Positions 17,143-26,367 of a stretch of 32,183 nucleotides of DNA are shown piece by piece. Origin of the DNA: an uncultured Bacteroidales bacterium (GTDB lineage: Bacteria > Bacteroidota > Bacteroidia > Bacteroidales > FEN-979); assembly GCA_903885595.1 (NCBI GenBank), contig CAISJJ010000536.1:1-32183 (forward strand), written 5' to 3'. The number at the start of each line of letters is the position of its first letter. Within the stretch, counting starts at the first letter, position 1. The notes beneath the pieces were generated by a model. The model was not told the DNA's origin. It searched no databases and was given only the letters and a program-made list of their open reading frames with translations. The position numbers and the translations under genes were made by a program.

Positions 17143-18516
17143 ATGGACAAAAAAGCGAAATTACTGATCGTTGAAGACAACCCTGAAATACTGCAGGCGC
17201 TGCAATTTTTCCTTGAGTATGAATTTCAGTTGATTACCTCTCTGACGAATCCCAACCTTATCCCTTCAACCCTTCGTGCAGAACAATATGACATAGTGCT
17301 GCTGGATATGAATTTCACAGCTGGTATCAATACCGGGAATGAAGGCCTTTTCTGGCTTGCCGAGATCCTGAAAATTGATCCTACTTTATGTGTGATCATG
17401 ATGACGGCTTATGGCAATATTGATCTGGCGGTGAAGGCCATCAAAATCGGAGCCACCGACTTTGTAATGAAACCATGGGACAACGATAAATTACTCGCAA
17501 CGCTCAATGCGGGATTGAAAATACGTAAGTCTTCCATTGAATTCAATAAAAAGCATGAGAATTCCGACCAGTCCAATATGGATCTTGAACAGCAATTTTC
17601 GGAATTTATTGGCGAATGCCCTGCGATCAGGCGGGTGATGGACATTGTTGACAAGGTTTCACAAACCGATGCAAATATTCTGTTAACAGGTGAAAATGGT
17701 ACTGGTAAAGGATTGATTGCCAAAGAAATACATCGAAGATCCCATCGTACACAGCGTCAAATGGTAACAGTCGACATGTCGTCGATCCCGGTTTCTTTGT
17801 TTGAAAGTGAACTGTTTGGTCATAAAAAAGGAGCTTTTACCGATGCCAGGCAGGACCGGATCGGGCGGTTTGAAAGTGCGAGCCTCAGTACCCTGTTTCT
17901 TGATGAAATTGGGAACCTGTCGTTGAATATGCAGACTAAAATCCTCAATGTTTTACAGGAACGTCAGATTGTACCGCTTGGATCAAATAAGGTTATCCCC
18001 ATCGACGTCAGGTTGATTTGTGCCACCAATAAGCATTTGGAAAAAATGGTCATGGAAGGACTGTTCCGTCAGGATCTTTTATTCCGGATCAATACCATTC
18101 AGATTGATCTGCCGCCGCTTCGTGAGCGTGGACGTGATATCGAACTGATGGCGGGATATTTTCTTGATAAATTTTCTGTGAAATACAACAAAGGTCAAAT
18201 GAGTTTCGATCACCTGGCCATGCTTGCCCTGAAAAGTTATCCATGGCCGGGAAATATCCGTGAGCTGGAACATTCCATCGAAAAGGCAGTGATCCTTTCC
18301 GATTATCGCATCGTTCAGGCTGACGATCTGTTATTGAAAAAATTTCCCGTTCAGGGAAATAACCTGGCCGAGATTCCTGCTTCGTTCGACGAATATGAAA
18401 AGAATATTATCAAGAATGCATTGCTCAGAAATATGGGAAACCTGTCGAATGCAGCCCGGGAACTAGGAATCTCACGACCTACGATGTATAAAAAGATCAA
18501 GGAGTATGGTCTGTAG
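17143..18516 (+). CDS. Sigma-54-dependent response regulator (NtrC family)
   Basis: 457 residues from the ATG at 17143. An upstream TTG at 17113 would place the operator repeats inside the gene, so it is rejected. The receiver domain has Asp12, phospho-acceptor Asp55 in VLLDMNF, Thr88 and Lys110. The AAA+ sigma-54 interaction domain has Walker A GENGTGKG (183-190), the loop GAFTDA (230-235, where GAFTGA is the classic form), Walker B LFLDEIGN and the arginine region FRQDLLFRIN. A C-terminal Fis-type helix-turn-helix is visible (NLSNAARELGISRPTMYKKI). It should bind dyad sites upstream of -24/-12 promoters and activate RNA polymerase with sigma-54. Its stop overlaps the kinase start by 11 bp. 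It faces the peptide operon, whose upstream region carries matching dyads. Confidence 0.93.
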   Translation: MDKKAKLLIVEDNPEILQALQFFLEYEFQLITSLTNPNLIPSTLRAEQYDIVLLDMNFTAGINTGNEGLFWLAEILKIDPTLCVIMMTAYGNIDLAVKAIKIGATDFVMKPWDNDKLLATLNAGLKIRKSSIEFNKKHENSDQSNMDLEQQFSEFIGECPAIRRVMDIVDKVSQTDANILLTGENGTGKGLIAKEIHRRSHRTQRQMVTVDMSSIPVSLFESELFGHKKGAFTDARQDRIGRFESASLSTLFLDEIGNLSLNMQTKILNVLQERQIVPLGSNKVIPIDVRLICATNKHLEKMVMEGLFRQDLLFRINTIQIDLPPLRERGRDIELMAGYFLDKFSVKYNKGQMSFDHLAMLALKSYPWPGNIRELEHSIEKAVILSDYRIVQADDLLLKKFPVQGNNLAEIPASFDEYEKNIIKNALLRNMGNLSNAARELGISRPTMYKKIKEYGL

Positions 18517-19858
18517 ACAATACTATGTCAGCATAGTAATGAGAGTTCTTTTTCTGGCATTGAGTTGCCTCCTTTTTTTTTATATCATCTTCCGTATTCC
18601 CAATTACTCGATGATATTCCTTGCTGCTGCAATGGTAGTTTACAGCATTGTTTCGCTGGTGCGGTATCTGAATAAAATCAATCAGAAGCTGGAGAACTTT
18701 TTCCTGTCTCATCTGAGCGGCGAAGTCAATTATACATATGTCCCGGTTGGAAGGTCTGATGAATTCAATAAACTATATTCTTACTTTAACCAGATCAATC
18801 AGAAACTGGAGAAAGCGAGGATTGAAAATGAGATCAGGAATAATTATTTTAAAACCATTGTTGATCAGACCTCTATCGGACTTATTTCATTTACCGGTGA
18901 TGGACGGGTGGAATTTATCAATGATGCAGCCAAGCGCATATTCAAAGTTTTTGTTGTTGGAAACCTGAAAAAGCTGGATATCTTTCATGAAGGATTCAGC
19001 GAATTCATTTTGCGCCTTGAACCTCAGAAATTAGAACTTACATCGGTGGTGGTCGATGGCGAAACAGTTCAGCTATCCATTAAAAAGGTCGATTTCAAAG
19101 CGGGAGATAAACATATTCACCTGATTTCGCTGCAAAACATCAAAGCTGAACTGGATCAAAAGGAAATGGAATCATGGCAAAAGCTGATTCGTGTGCTTAC
19201 CCATGAAATCATGAATTCTATTACTCCGATAACCTCCCTGGTGAATACCATTTCACGGATTTTCAAAAACAGGGAAACCGGTGACATCACCAAGCCCGAA
19301 CATACTACATCCCAGGCCATTGAGAAGACTGTAAAAATGCTCGATATCGTTGAAGGCAGAGGGGCCGGACTTGTTCAGTTTGTGAATAATTACCGTGATC
19401 TGACAAAGTTGTCAAAGCCCCAGTTAATGCTCATCAATGTCAATAACTTGCTTCTGAATGTTCAATTGCTTTTTGCCGAACAGTTGAAGGAACAAAATAT
19501 TCGTGTTCTGATTTCATGCCACCGCACCATCCATATCCAGGCCGACCGTAAATTGTTGGAACAGGTTTTGATCAACCTGTTTAAAAATGCCATGGAAGCC
19601 TGCACCGGCAGACAGGATAGCCTGATCAAACTCTCGGCACTGTCGGGTCAGGATAAGACAATCATTGAGGTTGAGGACAATGGTTATGGAATTCCACCTG
19701 TGGTTGCTGAAAATATGTTTGTTCCCTTTTTTACAACTAAAGAAAAGGGATCAGGGATCGGGCTGAGCCTGTCGCGACAGATTATCAGGTTGCATGGCGG
19801 AAGCCTGAATTACTATTCTGTGCCCGGACAGAAGACTATCTTTACAATTAAAATATGA
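18506..19858 (+). CDS. Sensor histidine kinase, short-loop membrane type, partner of the upstream regulator
   Basis: 450 residues from the ATG at 18506, which overlaps the regulator stop by 11 bp; an ATG at 18539 is a reasonable alternative. Two membrane helices (about 13-29 and 35-53) are joined by only about six residues, so there is no extracytoplasmic sensor domain. A HAMP-like linker and coiled region (about 55-112) and a PAS-like domain (about 113-210) follow. The dimerisation helix has His233 in LTHEIMNSITP. The ATPase domain has the N box INLFKNAMEA (356-365), G1 DNGYGIP (391-397) and G2 GSGIGL (415-420). It is expected to phosphorylate Asp55 of the regulator. Short-loop kinases often sense through a partner transporter. 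Its 3' end is 2 bp from the ATPase gene on the other strand. Confidence 0.92.
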   Translation: MVCRQYYVSIVMRVLFLALSCLLFFYIIFRIPNYSMIFLAAAMVVYSIVSLVRYLNKINQKLENFFLSHLSGEVNYTYVPVGRSDEFNKLYSYFNQINQKLEKARIENEIRNNYFKTIVDQTSIGLISFTGDGRVEFINDAAKRIFKVFVVGNLKKLDIFHEGFSEFILRLEPQKLELTSVVVDGETVQLSIKKVDFKAGDKHIHLISLQNIKAELDQKEMESWQKLIRVLTHEIMNSITPITSLVNTISRIFKNRETGDITKPEHTTSQAIEKTVKMLDIVEGRGAGLVQFVNNYRDLTKLSKPQLMLINVNNLLLNVQLLFAEQLKEQNIRVLISCHRTIHIQADRKLLEQVLINLFKNAMEACTGRQDSLIKLSALSGQDKTIIEVEDNGYGIPPVVAENMFVPFFTTKEKGSGIGLSLSRQIIRLHGGSLNYYSVPGQKTIFTIKI

Positions 19859-19860
19859 CA

Positions 19861-20532
19861 TCAGAATCGTTCATTTACGATCTGACCATCAAAGAGATTC
19901 ACGATACGACCGCTGAATTCTGCATCACGCTGAGAGTGTGTTACCATTACAATGGTTGTTCCGGTATTATTGAGCAGGGTAAGCATATTCATGATCTCTT
20001 CTCCTCTGGCTGAATCAAGATTTCCGGTTGGTTCATCAGCCAGGATCAGTGAAGGATTGGTGATCAGGGCACGCGCCACGGCCACCTGCTGCTGTTGTCC
20101 CCCTGAAAGCTGCACCGGGAACTGATTTTTCCGGTGAACAATCTCAAATTTATTCAGTATTTCATCTACCCTCGATTTGCGCTCACTGCCCCTGATACCC
20201 AGGTATACCAGAGGGAGTTCAATGTTTTCGAAAATGGTCAGCTCATCGATGAGGTTGAAATTCTGAAAAATGAAACCAATTTTTTCTTTTCGAAGTTGCG
20301 CCCGTTGTTTTTCGGAATACCCGGCAACATTTTCTTCCAAGAAAAAATAGTTCCCCGCAGTAGGGGAGTCAAGTAGCCCGAGAATATTCAGCAGGGTTGA
20401 TTTTCCGCAGCCTGAAGGCCCCATGATTGCTACAAATTCACCCGGAAGAACTTGAAAATCGACCTTATTCAATGCCCTGGTTTCTACGGCATCCGATTGA
20501 AATACCTTGACCAGTGATTCTGTTCTAAGCAT
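19861..20532 (-). CDS. ABC transporter ATPase, LolD/MacB type
   Basis: A 223-residue cytoplasmic ATPase that normally pairs with FtsX-like permeases. Walker A is GPSGCGKST (38-46), the Q loop is in FIFQNFNL, the signature LSGGQ spans 142-146, Walker B is LILADEPTG (162-170) and the H-loop is VMVTHS. The residue usually Arg three positions after LSGGQ (LSGGQQQR) is Gln here (LSGGQQQQV), a small oddity. It is the last gene of the peptide operon, 17 bp after the C39 exporter. The only FtsX-type permease in the window is two genes upstream, so the two probably form one transporter. No periplasmic adaptor (MacA/HlyD) or TolC gene is present. Confidence 0.9.
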   Translation of the reverse strand: MLRTESLVKVFQSDAVETRALNKVDFQVLPGEFVAIMGPSGCGKSTLLNILGLLDSPTAGNYFFLEENVAGYSEKQRAQLRKEKIGFIFQNFNLIDELTIFENIELPLVYLGIRGSERKSRVDEILNKFEIVHRKNQFPVQLSGGQQQQVAVARALITNPSLILADEPTGNLDSARGEEIMNMLTLLNNTGTTIVMVTHSQRDAEFSGRIVNLFDGQIVNERF

Positions 20533-20549
20533 ACCTACCCATATTAATG

Positions 20550-22745
20550 TTAACCTAATTCAAGCTGGTTACGCACAAGTTCATAATAAAATCCTTTCAG
20601 TATGATCAATTGATCATGCGTGCCTTGTTCGACGATCCGTCCCTTTTCCAGGACAATGATCTGGTCGGCATGCCTGACGGTACTTAAACGGTGAGCAACA
20701 ATTACCGCTGTTTTTCCGTGAAAGAATGCAGCCAGGTTCTCTACGATTTTTCGTTCGTTTGAGGCATCAAGTGAATTGGTTGCCTCATCAAAAAACAGAT
20801 ATTCCGGGTTGCGGTAAATTGCCCGTGCAATCAGGATCCGCTGTTTTTGTCCTTCGCTGATACCGGCTCCATCCTGCCCGATGCGTGTGTTGATACCCAG
20901 AGGCAAAGTGGCAATGTAATCGTCAAGATTGGCTGCCCCGATCGAACGGGATAGTTTTTGGTCATCGGTAGCATCTCCGCTTAAGGCAATGTTGTTGGCA
21001 ATGGTATCTGAAAAGATATATCCATCCTGCATCACCGATCCGCATTGACTTCGCCAGAACCTGCAGGAGATGTCGTTTAGCGGGACCTCACCGATGCTGA
21101 TCCGGCCGGTTACTGGTTTGTAAAATCCAAGCAGCAGTTTGACCAGGGTTGTTTTTCCACTCCCGCTGGAGCCAACGATGGCGGTGACTTTTTGTGATGG
21201 AATGGAAAGCGTTATATGCTGCAGGACTTCTGGTGAATGCGGGCCTTCATATTGAAAAGAGACATCGCTGATGTTGATGTCATGGTTTGAAGGCAAAACC
21301 CGCATCCCCGGTAAATCCGGATCCTCTTCATCCCTTTGTGCATTGATCTCCTCCAGCCGGTCCATGCTGATACTGGCATCCTGAGCCTCCCTGAGAAAAT
21401 TAACCATTTGCTCTACCGGGTTGTTCAGCTGTCCCAAAATATATTGGATGGATAACATCATCCCAAGCGTGAGTTCTCCCTTGATTACCAGGCCGGCTGC
21501 CAGAAAGGTGATAAGAATATCTTTCGTTCTTACGAAAAAGAGCGCCCCTGCACTCTGGTACTGGTTCAGGGTCAGACTTTTGATGCTCAGCTTATAGAGA
21601 TTTTCCTGGATGTTTTCCCATTCCCTGCGTTTCTGATCTTCGCAGTTATACAGCTTTATCTCCTGCATGCCCGTGATCATCTGGATCAGGGTATTCTGGT
21701 TTTCGGCCAGCCGTGCGAACCTGATATAATCCAGTTCCCTTCTTTTTCTCATAAAAAGATAAACCCAGGCAGCATACAGGGCGCTTCCAAGCAGAAATAC
21801 CATGAAAATGAGAACATTGTAATAAAGCAGTACGGCTCCGAAAATGAAAAAAGTGACCATGGAGAAGAGCACATTGAGGGAACTTACCGTCAGAAACGAT
21901 TGAATTCTTTGGTGGTCCTGGATCCGTTGCATCAGGTCTCCGATCATTTTGGAATCAAAAAACCCGAGCGGGAGCTTCATGATCTTGGCCAGAAAATCGG
22001 AGATCAGCGATATGTTAATGCGCGTGCTGATATGCAGCAATATCCAGCCCCTGAGGTATTCGATCACCGTGAGCCCGGTGAAAAGCGCAAGCTGCCCCAG
22101 AAGTACCAGGGTAATGAAACCAAGATCGTGATTCCGTATGCCCCTGTCAACGATCGACTGGGTGAGAAACGGAAAGGTCAGCTGGACCAGACTGCCAAGC
22201 ACCATGCCCAGGAATAACTGAAACAGGGCTTTCTGACGCGGCTTTAAATAGGGCACAAGGAATTTGAATTTTGACGGGGGCGAAGGTTCACCTGGTTGCT
22301 GGTTAAACGTTTCTCCTGGTTCAAGTAACAGGCAGACACCGGCATCGTGATCCTCATTTCCTGCAAGCCATGATTTCATGAATTCATCCTTCGGCAAGGT
22401 CAGTTTTCCATGAGCCGGATCGGCAATATAAACCCACTCTTTTCCCCTTTTATTCCTGATGTTATGCACGACCACAAAATGACGCTGGTTCCAGTGTACA
22501 ATGCATGGGAGCGGCGCTTCACCGGCTAGCTGGTCAAAGGTAAGCTGGGCGCCAAGCACATTGAAGCCAATTGCTTCGGCCGCGTCGCTGATCCCCAGCA
22601 ACGAAACCCCGTCGCGTGTAATGTAACACTTTTCGCGCAAAGTGGTCAGCCGGTATTTTTTCCCATGATGCCTGGCAATCATCTGAAGGCAGGCCGGGCC
22701 GCAGTCCATTGAATCGTGCTGGTGATAAAAAACAAAACCCATCAT
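20550..22745 (-). CDS. C39-peptidase ABC exporter (GG-leader processing and export)
   Basis: About 731 residues. I chose the ATG at 22745, which overlaps the permease stop as ATGA (a second ATG is at 22742), over the upstream start at 22859, because the C39 domain begins at once with FVFYHQHDSMDCGPACLQM. Catalytic residues are Cys15, His89 (QRHFVVV) and Asp109 (IADPA), with oxyanion Gln9. The membrane domain (about 170-440) is followed by an ATPase with Walker A GSSGSGKTT (525-533), signature ISEGQKQR (629-636) and the switch AHRLS. The family cuts leader peptides after a double glycine and exports the product. The precursor at 27934-28149 has exactly such a leader, so this is the probable maturation protease and exporter. 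Confidence 0.93.
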   Translation of the reverse strand: MMGFVFYHQHDSMDCGPACLQMIARHHGKKYRLTTLREKCYITRDGVSLLGISDAAEAIGFNVLGAQLTFDQLAGEAPLPCIVHWNQRHFVVVHNIRNKRGKEWVYIADPAHGKLTLPKDEFMKSWLAGNEDHDAGVCLLLEPGETFNQQPGEPSPPSKFKFLVPYLKPRQKALFQLFLGMVLGSLVQLTFPFLTQSIVDRGIRNHDLGFITLVLLGQLALFTGLTVIEYLRGWILLHISTRINISLISDFLAKIMKLPLGFFDSKMIGDLMQRIQDHQRIQSFLTVSSLNVLFSMVTFFIFGAVLLYYNVLIFMVFLLGSALYAAWVYLFMRKRRELDYIRFARLAENQNTLIQMITGMQEIKLYNCEDQKRREWENIQENLYKLSIKSLTLNQYQSAGALFFVRTKDILITFLAAGLVIKGELTLGMMLSIQYILGQLNNPVEQMVNFLREAQDASISMDRLEEINAQRDEEDPDLPGMRVLPSNHDINISDVSFQYEGPHSPEVLQHITLSIPSQKVTAIVGSSGSGKTTLVKLLLGFYKPVTGRISIGEVPLNDISCRFWRSQCGSVMQDGYIFSDTIANNIALSGDATDDQKLSRSIGAANLDDYIATLPLGINTRIGQDGAGISEGQKQRILIARAIYRNPEYLFFDEATNSLDASNERKIVENLAAFFHGKTAVIVAHRLSTVRHADQIIVLEKGRIVEQGTHDQLIILKGFYYELVRNQLELG

Positions 22746-25135
22746 TCGTATTTTAGGACATTTGCAGGATTTTCGCGTAAAATCCTGAGCGTTTTCATCA
22801 GCAGGATCAGTGATACAAAACCGCCAACCGCAACTACTGATAAAAAGAACAAGTGCCATTGCAACGAAACCCGGTAATAAAATTCATTGAGCCATAAGGA
22901 TAATACATACCATGCCAGGGGTATGGCAATGGCAGCGGCAATGATCACAAAGACAATGAATTCTTTTTGAATTAAATAAATAATGATCCCCGGTGATGCA
23001 CCAAAAACCCTGCGTATGGTCATCTCTTTCATCCGGCGTTCTACGATCAGCATCGCCAGTCCGAATAATCCCATCCCGGTAATGACAAAAGCCAGGAAGG
23101 TAAACGAACCAATAACCCTTCCGAAATTTTGTTCCTTGATGTACAGCTCGTTGAGCTTTTCATCAAAAAACTTGTATTCCAATGGAACGTTGGGCGTAAG
23201 CCCTTCCCACGATCGAATGATCACATCCAGGACATCTTCCTCCTTCCCGGCCTTGAACCTGATAACCAGCGACTGAAAAGCCTCCGGGTTAAAAAGGAAA
23301 ATGGCCGGATTGATCTGTTTATGCAGCGAATGAATATTAAAGTCTTTTACCACACCAATTATCCTGAACCGCCCGATTGTATTCTGTAAAGGATCCCTGA
23401 ACTCCAGCTGCCGCAATGCCTCTTCGTTAATGATGACTGATTTCGCGTTGACGACCTGTTCATTGGGATTAAAATCTTTCCCCAGTACAAAATCAATCCC
23501 CATTGTTTCAAAGAAATGATGATCAATGGACAGCCGCTCAAAAGAGACCGTTTTCTTTTTATCCCCCGGGAGTTTGAGGTTCGTCATAGAGACATCTTTG
23601 GTGGGAAGCGCAATGGAGATTCCGGTCAATGACAATATATGAGAGGAGGTTGCCAGGACTTTTTTAACCTGCTGATATTGGCTGATGTCAAATTGCTTCA
23701 AGGATAAAACGATCAGGTTTTCCTTGTTAATACCATTCTTCTGACCCAGGAACAGCTTGATTTGCTCATGAATGGTGAGCAAAGAGATGAAAAGTGCAAT
23801 GGTTATCAGAAATTGGAACACGATGAAAATTTTACTGAAACTTACCTTCTTGTATATGTAGTAGTTCGATTTCAGTGCAGTAAGCGGATCAAGGGACGAG
23901 AGATATACCGCAATGTATGATCCTGACAGGATTCCTATGCAGATGGTGATCCCTGCGGTAATGGCAATGTAGGATATCGCATTGCTTGAAACAAAAAAGA
24001 TTTCGTATGAATAATAGTATTGAATAACTGGTGCAACCAATCCCAGGATAAGAAATGCGAGTGGAAAGGCAATAATCGTCAGCAGGAGTGATTCGGTAAG
24101 TACCTGGCTCCTGAGATTCCGCCGGGTTGCGCCCAAAACCTTTCTGACCCCGATCTCCTTAAATCGCATGGCCGAACGCGCGGTGCTGAGCATTGAGTAA
24201 TTTATGGTTGCAAGCAGAAGAATGAAAAAGGCCAGGGAAAGGTAAATAAATATGTTTTGCATGCTTCCTTTGGCAATGAAATCATTTTGCAGATCATTTG
24301 AATGGAGATAGATCTTGGTGAAGTTTTGAAATTCAAATGATAGACCTGCATTGGAATAGTAGTTCGTGGTGAACCAGGGTAATCTTTTATTGATGGATTC
24401 AATGGAGCCGTTTTGCCTGATTACAATATAAGTTTCTACCATTAATTCATTTTCCAGCGATTCGTTCGGCTCGGCTAATTGCTGGCTTTTAAGCCATATG
24501 TCAGTAAAGAGCCCGATCCCGCAAATAAAATCCGGTTTTAAAGTTGAATTCCAGGGCAGGTTTTCATAAACTCCTTCAACTAAAAGATTATAGATGAGGC
24601 CGTTAATATTCACCTCCAGGTCTTTTCCGACAGGCGACTCCTTCTCGAAAAATCGTTTTGCTGCATCAGATGATATGAATACAAAAAATGGATGCTTCAG
24701 CGCCTGGGACCTTCTGCCCGATATTATTTTAATTTTTAAGGAATTAAATATTTCAGGATCAGCACAATAAAATTTTGAAACCGGAATATTTTGCGAATTA
24801 TTGCGAATGTCAACTGCTCCATAATAATTATCAAGGCTGATAATTCTGAAAGATTTGTCAATTTCCGGAAAAGATTTGATTAAGGAGGTTTTAATATTCA
24901 GGGGCCCCAAAGGCTGCCTGTTCCCTTTCATATCATTGACAATCAGCCGGTATATACTATCTGCATTTTTAAACCAACTGTTAAAGCTCAACTCGTTGAT
25001 GGCAAAAATGATCAGGATAAACGATGCCGTCAGTCCCAATACGAGCCCCGACAGGTTTATTGCAGTGTAAATCCTGCTCCTGCTAAGAATCCGGAAGGAT
25101 AATTTTAAATTATGCAGAAAAACCTGGCGCATCAT
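22742..25135 (-). CDS. FtsX/MacB-type ABC transporter permease
   Basis: About 797 residues. I prefer the ATG at 25135, which overlaps the preceding stop as ATGATG, over 25150. It is a Bacteroidota-type long FtsX permease. A first helix (about 24-45) is followed by a periplasmic MacB_PCD-like domain (about 50-285). A helical block then carries the FtsX core ARSAMRFKEIGVRKVLGATR, followed by further helices, a second periplasmic domain and the second core ERRMKEMTIRRVFGASPG near the C terminus. Such permeases transmit ATP-driven motion to periplasmic substrates such as peptides or lipoproteins. Being inside the peptide operon, it may act in export, immunity or sensing. The ATPase partner is probably encoded two genes downstream. 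Confidence 0.9.
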   Translation of the reverse strand: MMRQVFLHNLKLSFRILSRSRIYTAINLSGLVLGLTASFILIIFAINELSFNSWFKNADSIYRLIVNDMKGNRQPLGPLNIKTSLIKSFPEIDKSFRIISLDNYYGAVDIRNNSQNIPVSKFYCADPEIFNSLKIKIISGRRSQALKHPFFVFISSDAAKRFFEKESPVGKDLEVNINGLIYNLLVEGVYENLPWNSTLKPDFICGIGLFTDIWLKSQQLAEPNESLENELMVETYIVIRQNGSIESINKRLPWFTTNYYSNAGLSFEFQNFTKIYLHSNDLQNDFIAKGSMQNIFIYLSLAFFILLLATINYSMLSTARSAMRFKEIGVRKVLGATRRNLRSQVLTESLLLTIIAFPLAFLILGLVAPVIQYYYSYEIFFVSSNAISYIAITAGITICIGILSGSYIAVYLSSLDPLTALKSNYYIYKKVSFSKIFIVFQFLITIALFISLLTIHEQIKLFLGQKNGINKENLIVLSLKQFDISQYQQVKKVLATSSHILSLTGISIALPTKDVSMTNLKLPGDKKKTVSFERLSIDHHFFETMGIDFVLGKDFNPNEQVVNAKSVIINEEALRQLEFRDPLQNTIGRFRIIGVVKDFNIHSLHKQINPAIFLFNPEAFQSLVIRFKAGKEEDVLDVIIRSWEGLTPNVPLEYKFFDEKLNELYIKEQNFGRVIGSFTFLAFVITGMGLFGLAMLIVERRMKEMTIRRVFGASPGIIIYLIQKEFIVFVIIAAAIAIPLAWYVLSLWLNEFYYRVSLQWHLFFLSVVAVGGFVSLILLMKTLRILRENPANVLKYE

Positions 25136-26367
25136 GAATGGATATGGCAAAAGTTGAACCGGTTGAGATAGATTTCGTAATTACTGATGGGTGGGCAAAG
25201 GAATTGAAATATACAATCACTGCATGGGTTTACTCCCGTCCGCATCCTTATCCAGCTTTTCCCTGAACTGATCTCCTGCCTGATGATGCTTTCAAGAGAC
25301 TCGGTAGCGGCATTGCCAACCGCCTTATCGTTCATATTTGCCAGTACGCTGCCATCGGGCAGAATAATCAGTTTGCCATAGTCGTTTTCATTCATGGTCA
25401 TCCTGGAAAATATTTGATATTGAGATGGTTGCGACAATTTTACATCCTCTTCGGTAATGAATACATGATCTTTGAAAAACTGCATATTATCCCCATTGAA
25501 GTATGGCTTGAAAAATGCCTGTTTTATCGAAAACTGCCTGATTATTTCTATCGCCTGATCAACATCTTCGCTTTTCTGAACGATAAAATAAAACTCAACA
25601 TGTTGAATATGATCGTGATGCTGACAAAGAGCTGTTAATTTTTCAATTTGCAGCCGGTCAAGCGGAAAAGAGAAATACAGGGACAACCAGTCAAATTTTT
25701 TCAACACGTTCCGGCAATCCTGATCTGATTGACTGAAGGGCATGTGAAATTTCCGGCGGAATGAAGTGCCTGCGAACATGCTGCTGAGTTTTTCCAATTT
25801 GGAGGCCGTCATGATGCCGGAGCTGACAAAGTTAATGGTTGCAAGCGGCAACGCGCTGATCTGGCTGAATACCGAATGTATAATGTCGTCCGATAATTCC
25901 ACGGCCGCATGTGATACGAACATGGGATAAATAAATTGTTTTGAAGCATCCTTAAATCTCTCCAGGCTTTTATCAGAGCCTGTATCCAGGTGAAAAGTGA
26001 TCTCATGCAGGTGGTGCTCTATTGTTTGCAGCCCCTTTTTGATCACCGGTTCCGGAATAATATTAAATGGTTTTGATGCCGACCATCCGGGGGCAAAAAC
26101 ATCGCCCATGTACTTTTGGCGAAGTTGTGCAATAAATTTCTGAATAACAGGCGATTTGATCTGGTCATCCGTTAATTGATAAACATAGCCGTTTGAAGGA
26201 TCGAGAAGTTGCTGAACGATTTCAGAAATTTCAGTCAAACCGCTGTATATCAGATATTTTTTGTTAACCGTGTTGTAGAGGAGAACCTGGTCGTTTTTTA
26301 CAACGCCGTGAACAAATGGTTCAATTGAGAGCCAGCCGGCCCGGGAGTTATTCATGAAAAGCTTCAT
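25132..26367 (-). CDS. Pseudo-radical-SAM partner protein, GG-Bacteroidales type
   Basis: A 411-residue protein whose start overlaps the maturase stop by 20 bp (an ATG at 26355 also overlaps). It resembles a radical SAM/SPASM protein in length and layout, but the CxxxCxxC SAM-cluster motif is absent: the equivalent strand reads ITFHLDTGSDK, with no cysteine. A C-terminal cysteine set remains at C382, C385, C391 and C407 (C-x2-C-x5-C-x15-C, in NPCSDCIFQFLCPPISNYE and FNFC). This parallels C440/C443/C449 of the maturase. The sequence fits my recollection of the pseudo-rSAM family of the GG-Bacteroidales system (TIGR04150). It may bind an iron-sulfur cluster or the precursor peptide as a scaffold. 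It is unlikely to cleave SAM. Confidence 0.8.
   Translation of the reverse strand: MKLFMNNSRAGWLSIEPFVHGVVKNDQVLLYNTVNKKYLIYSGLTEISEIVQQLLDPSNGYVYQLTDDQIKSPVIQKFIAQLRQKYMGDVFAPGWSASKPFNIIPEPVIKKGLQTIEHHLHEITFHLDTGSDKSLERFKDASKQFIYPMFVSHAAVELSDDIIHSVFSQISALPLATINFVSSGIMTASKLEKLSSMFAGTSFRRKFHMPFSQSDQDCRNVLKKFDWLSLYFSFPLDRLQIEKLTALCQHHDHIQHVEFYFIVQKSEDVDQAIEIIRQFSIKQAFFKPYFNGDNMQFFKDHVFITEEDVKLSQPSQYQIFSRMTMNENDYGKLIILPDGSVLANMNDKAVGNAATESLESIIRQEISSGKSWIRMRTGVNPCSDCIFQFLCPPISNYEIYLNRFNFCHIHS

Noticed and set aside
22746..22859. N-terminal extension of the C39 exporter (upstream ATG at 22859)
   Set aside because: It lies wholly inside the permease gene in another frame, and the peptidase domain begins right after the ATG at 22745.
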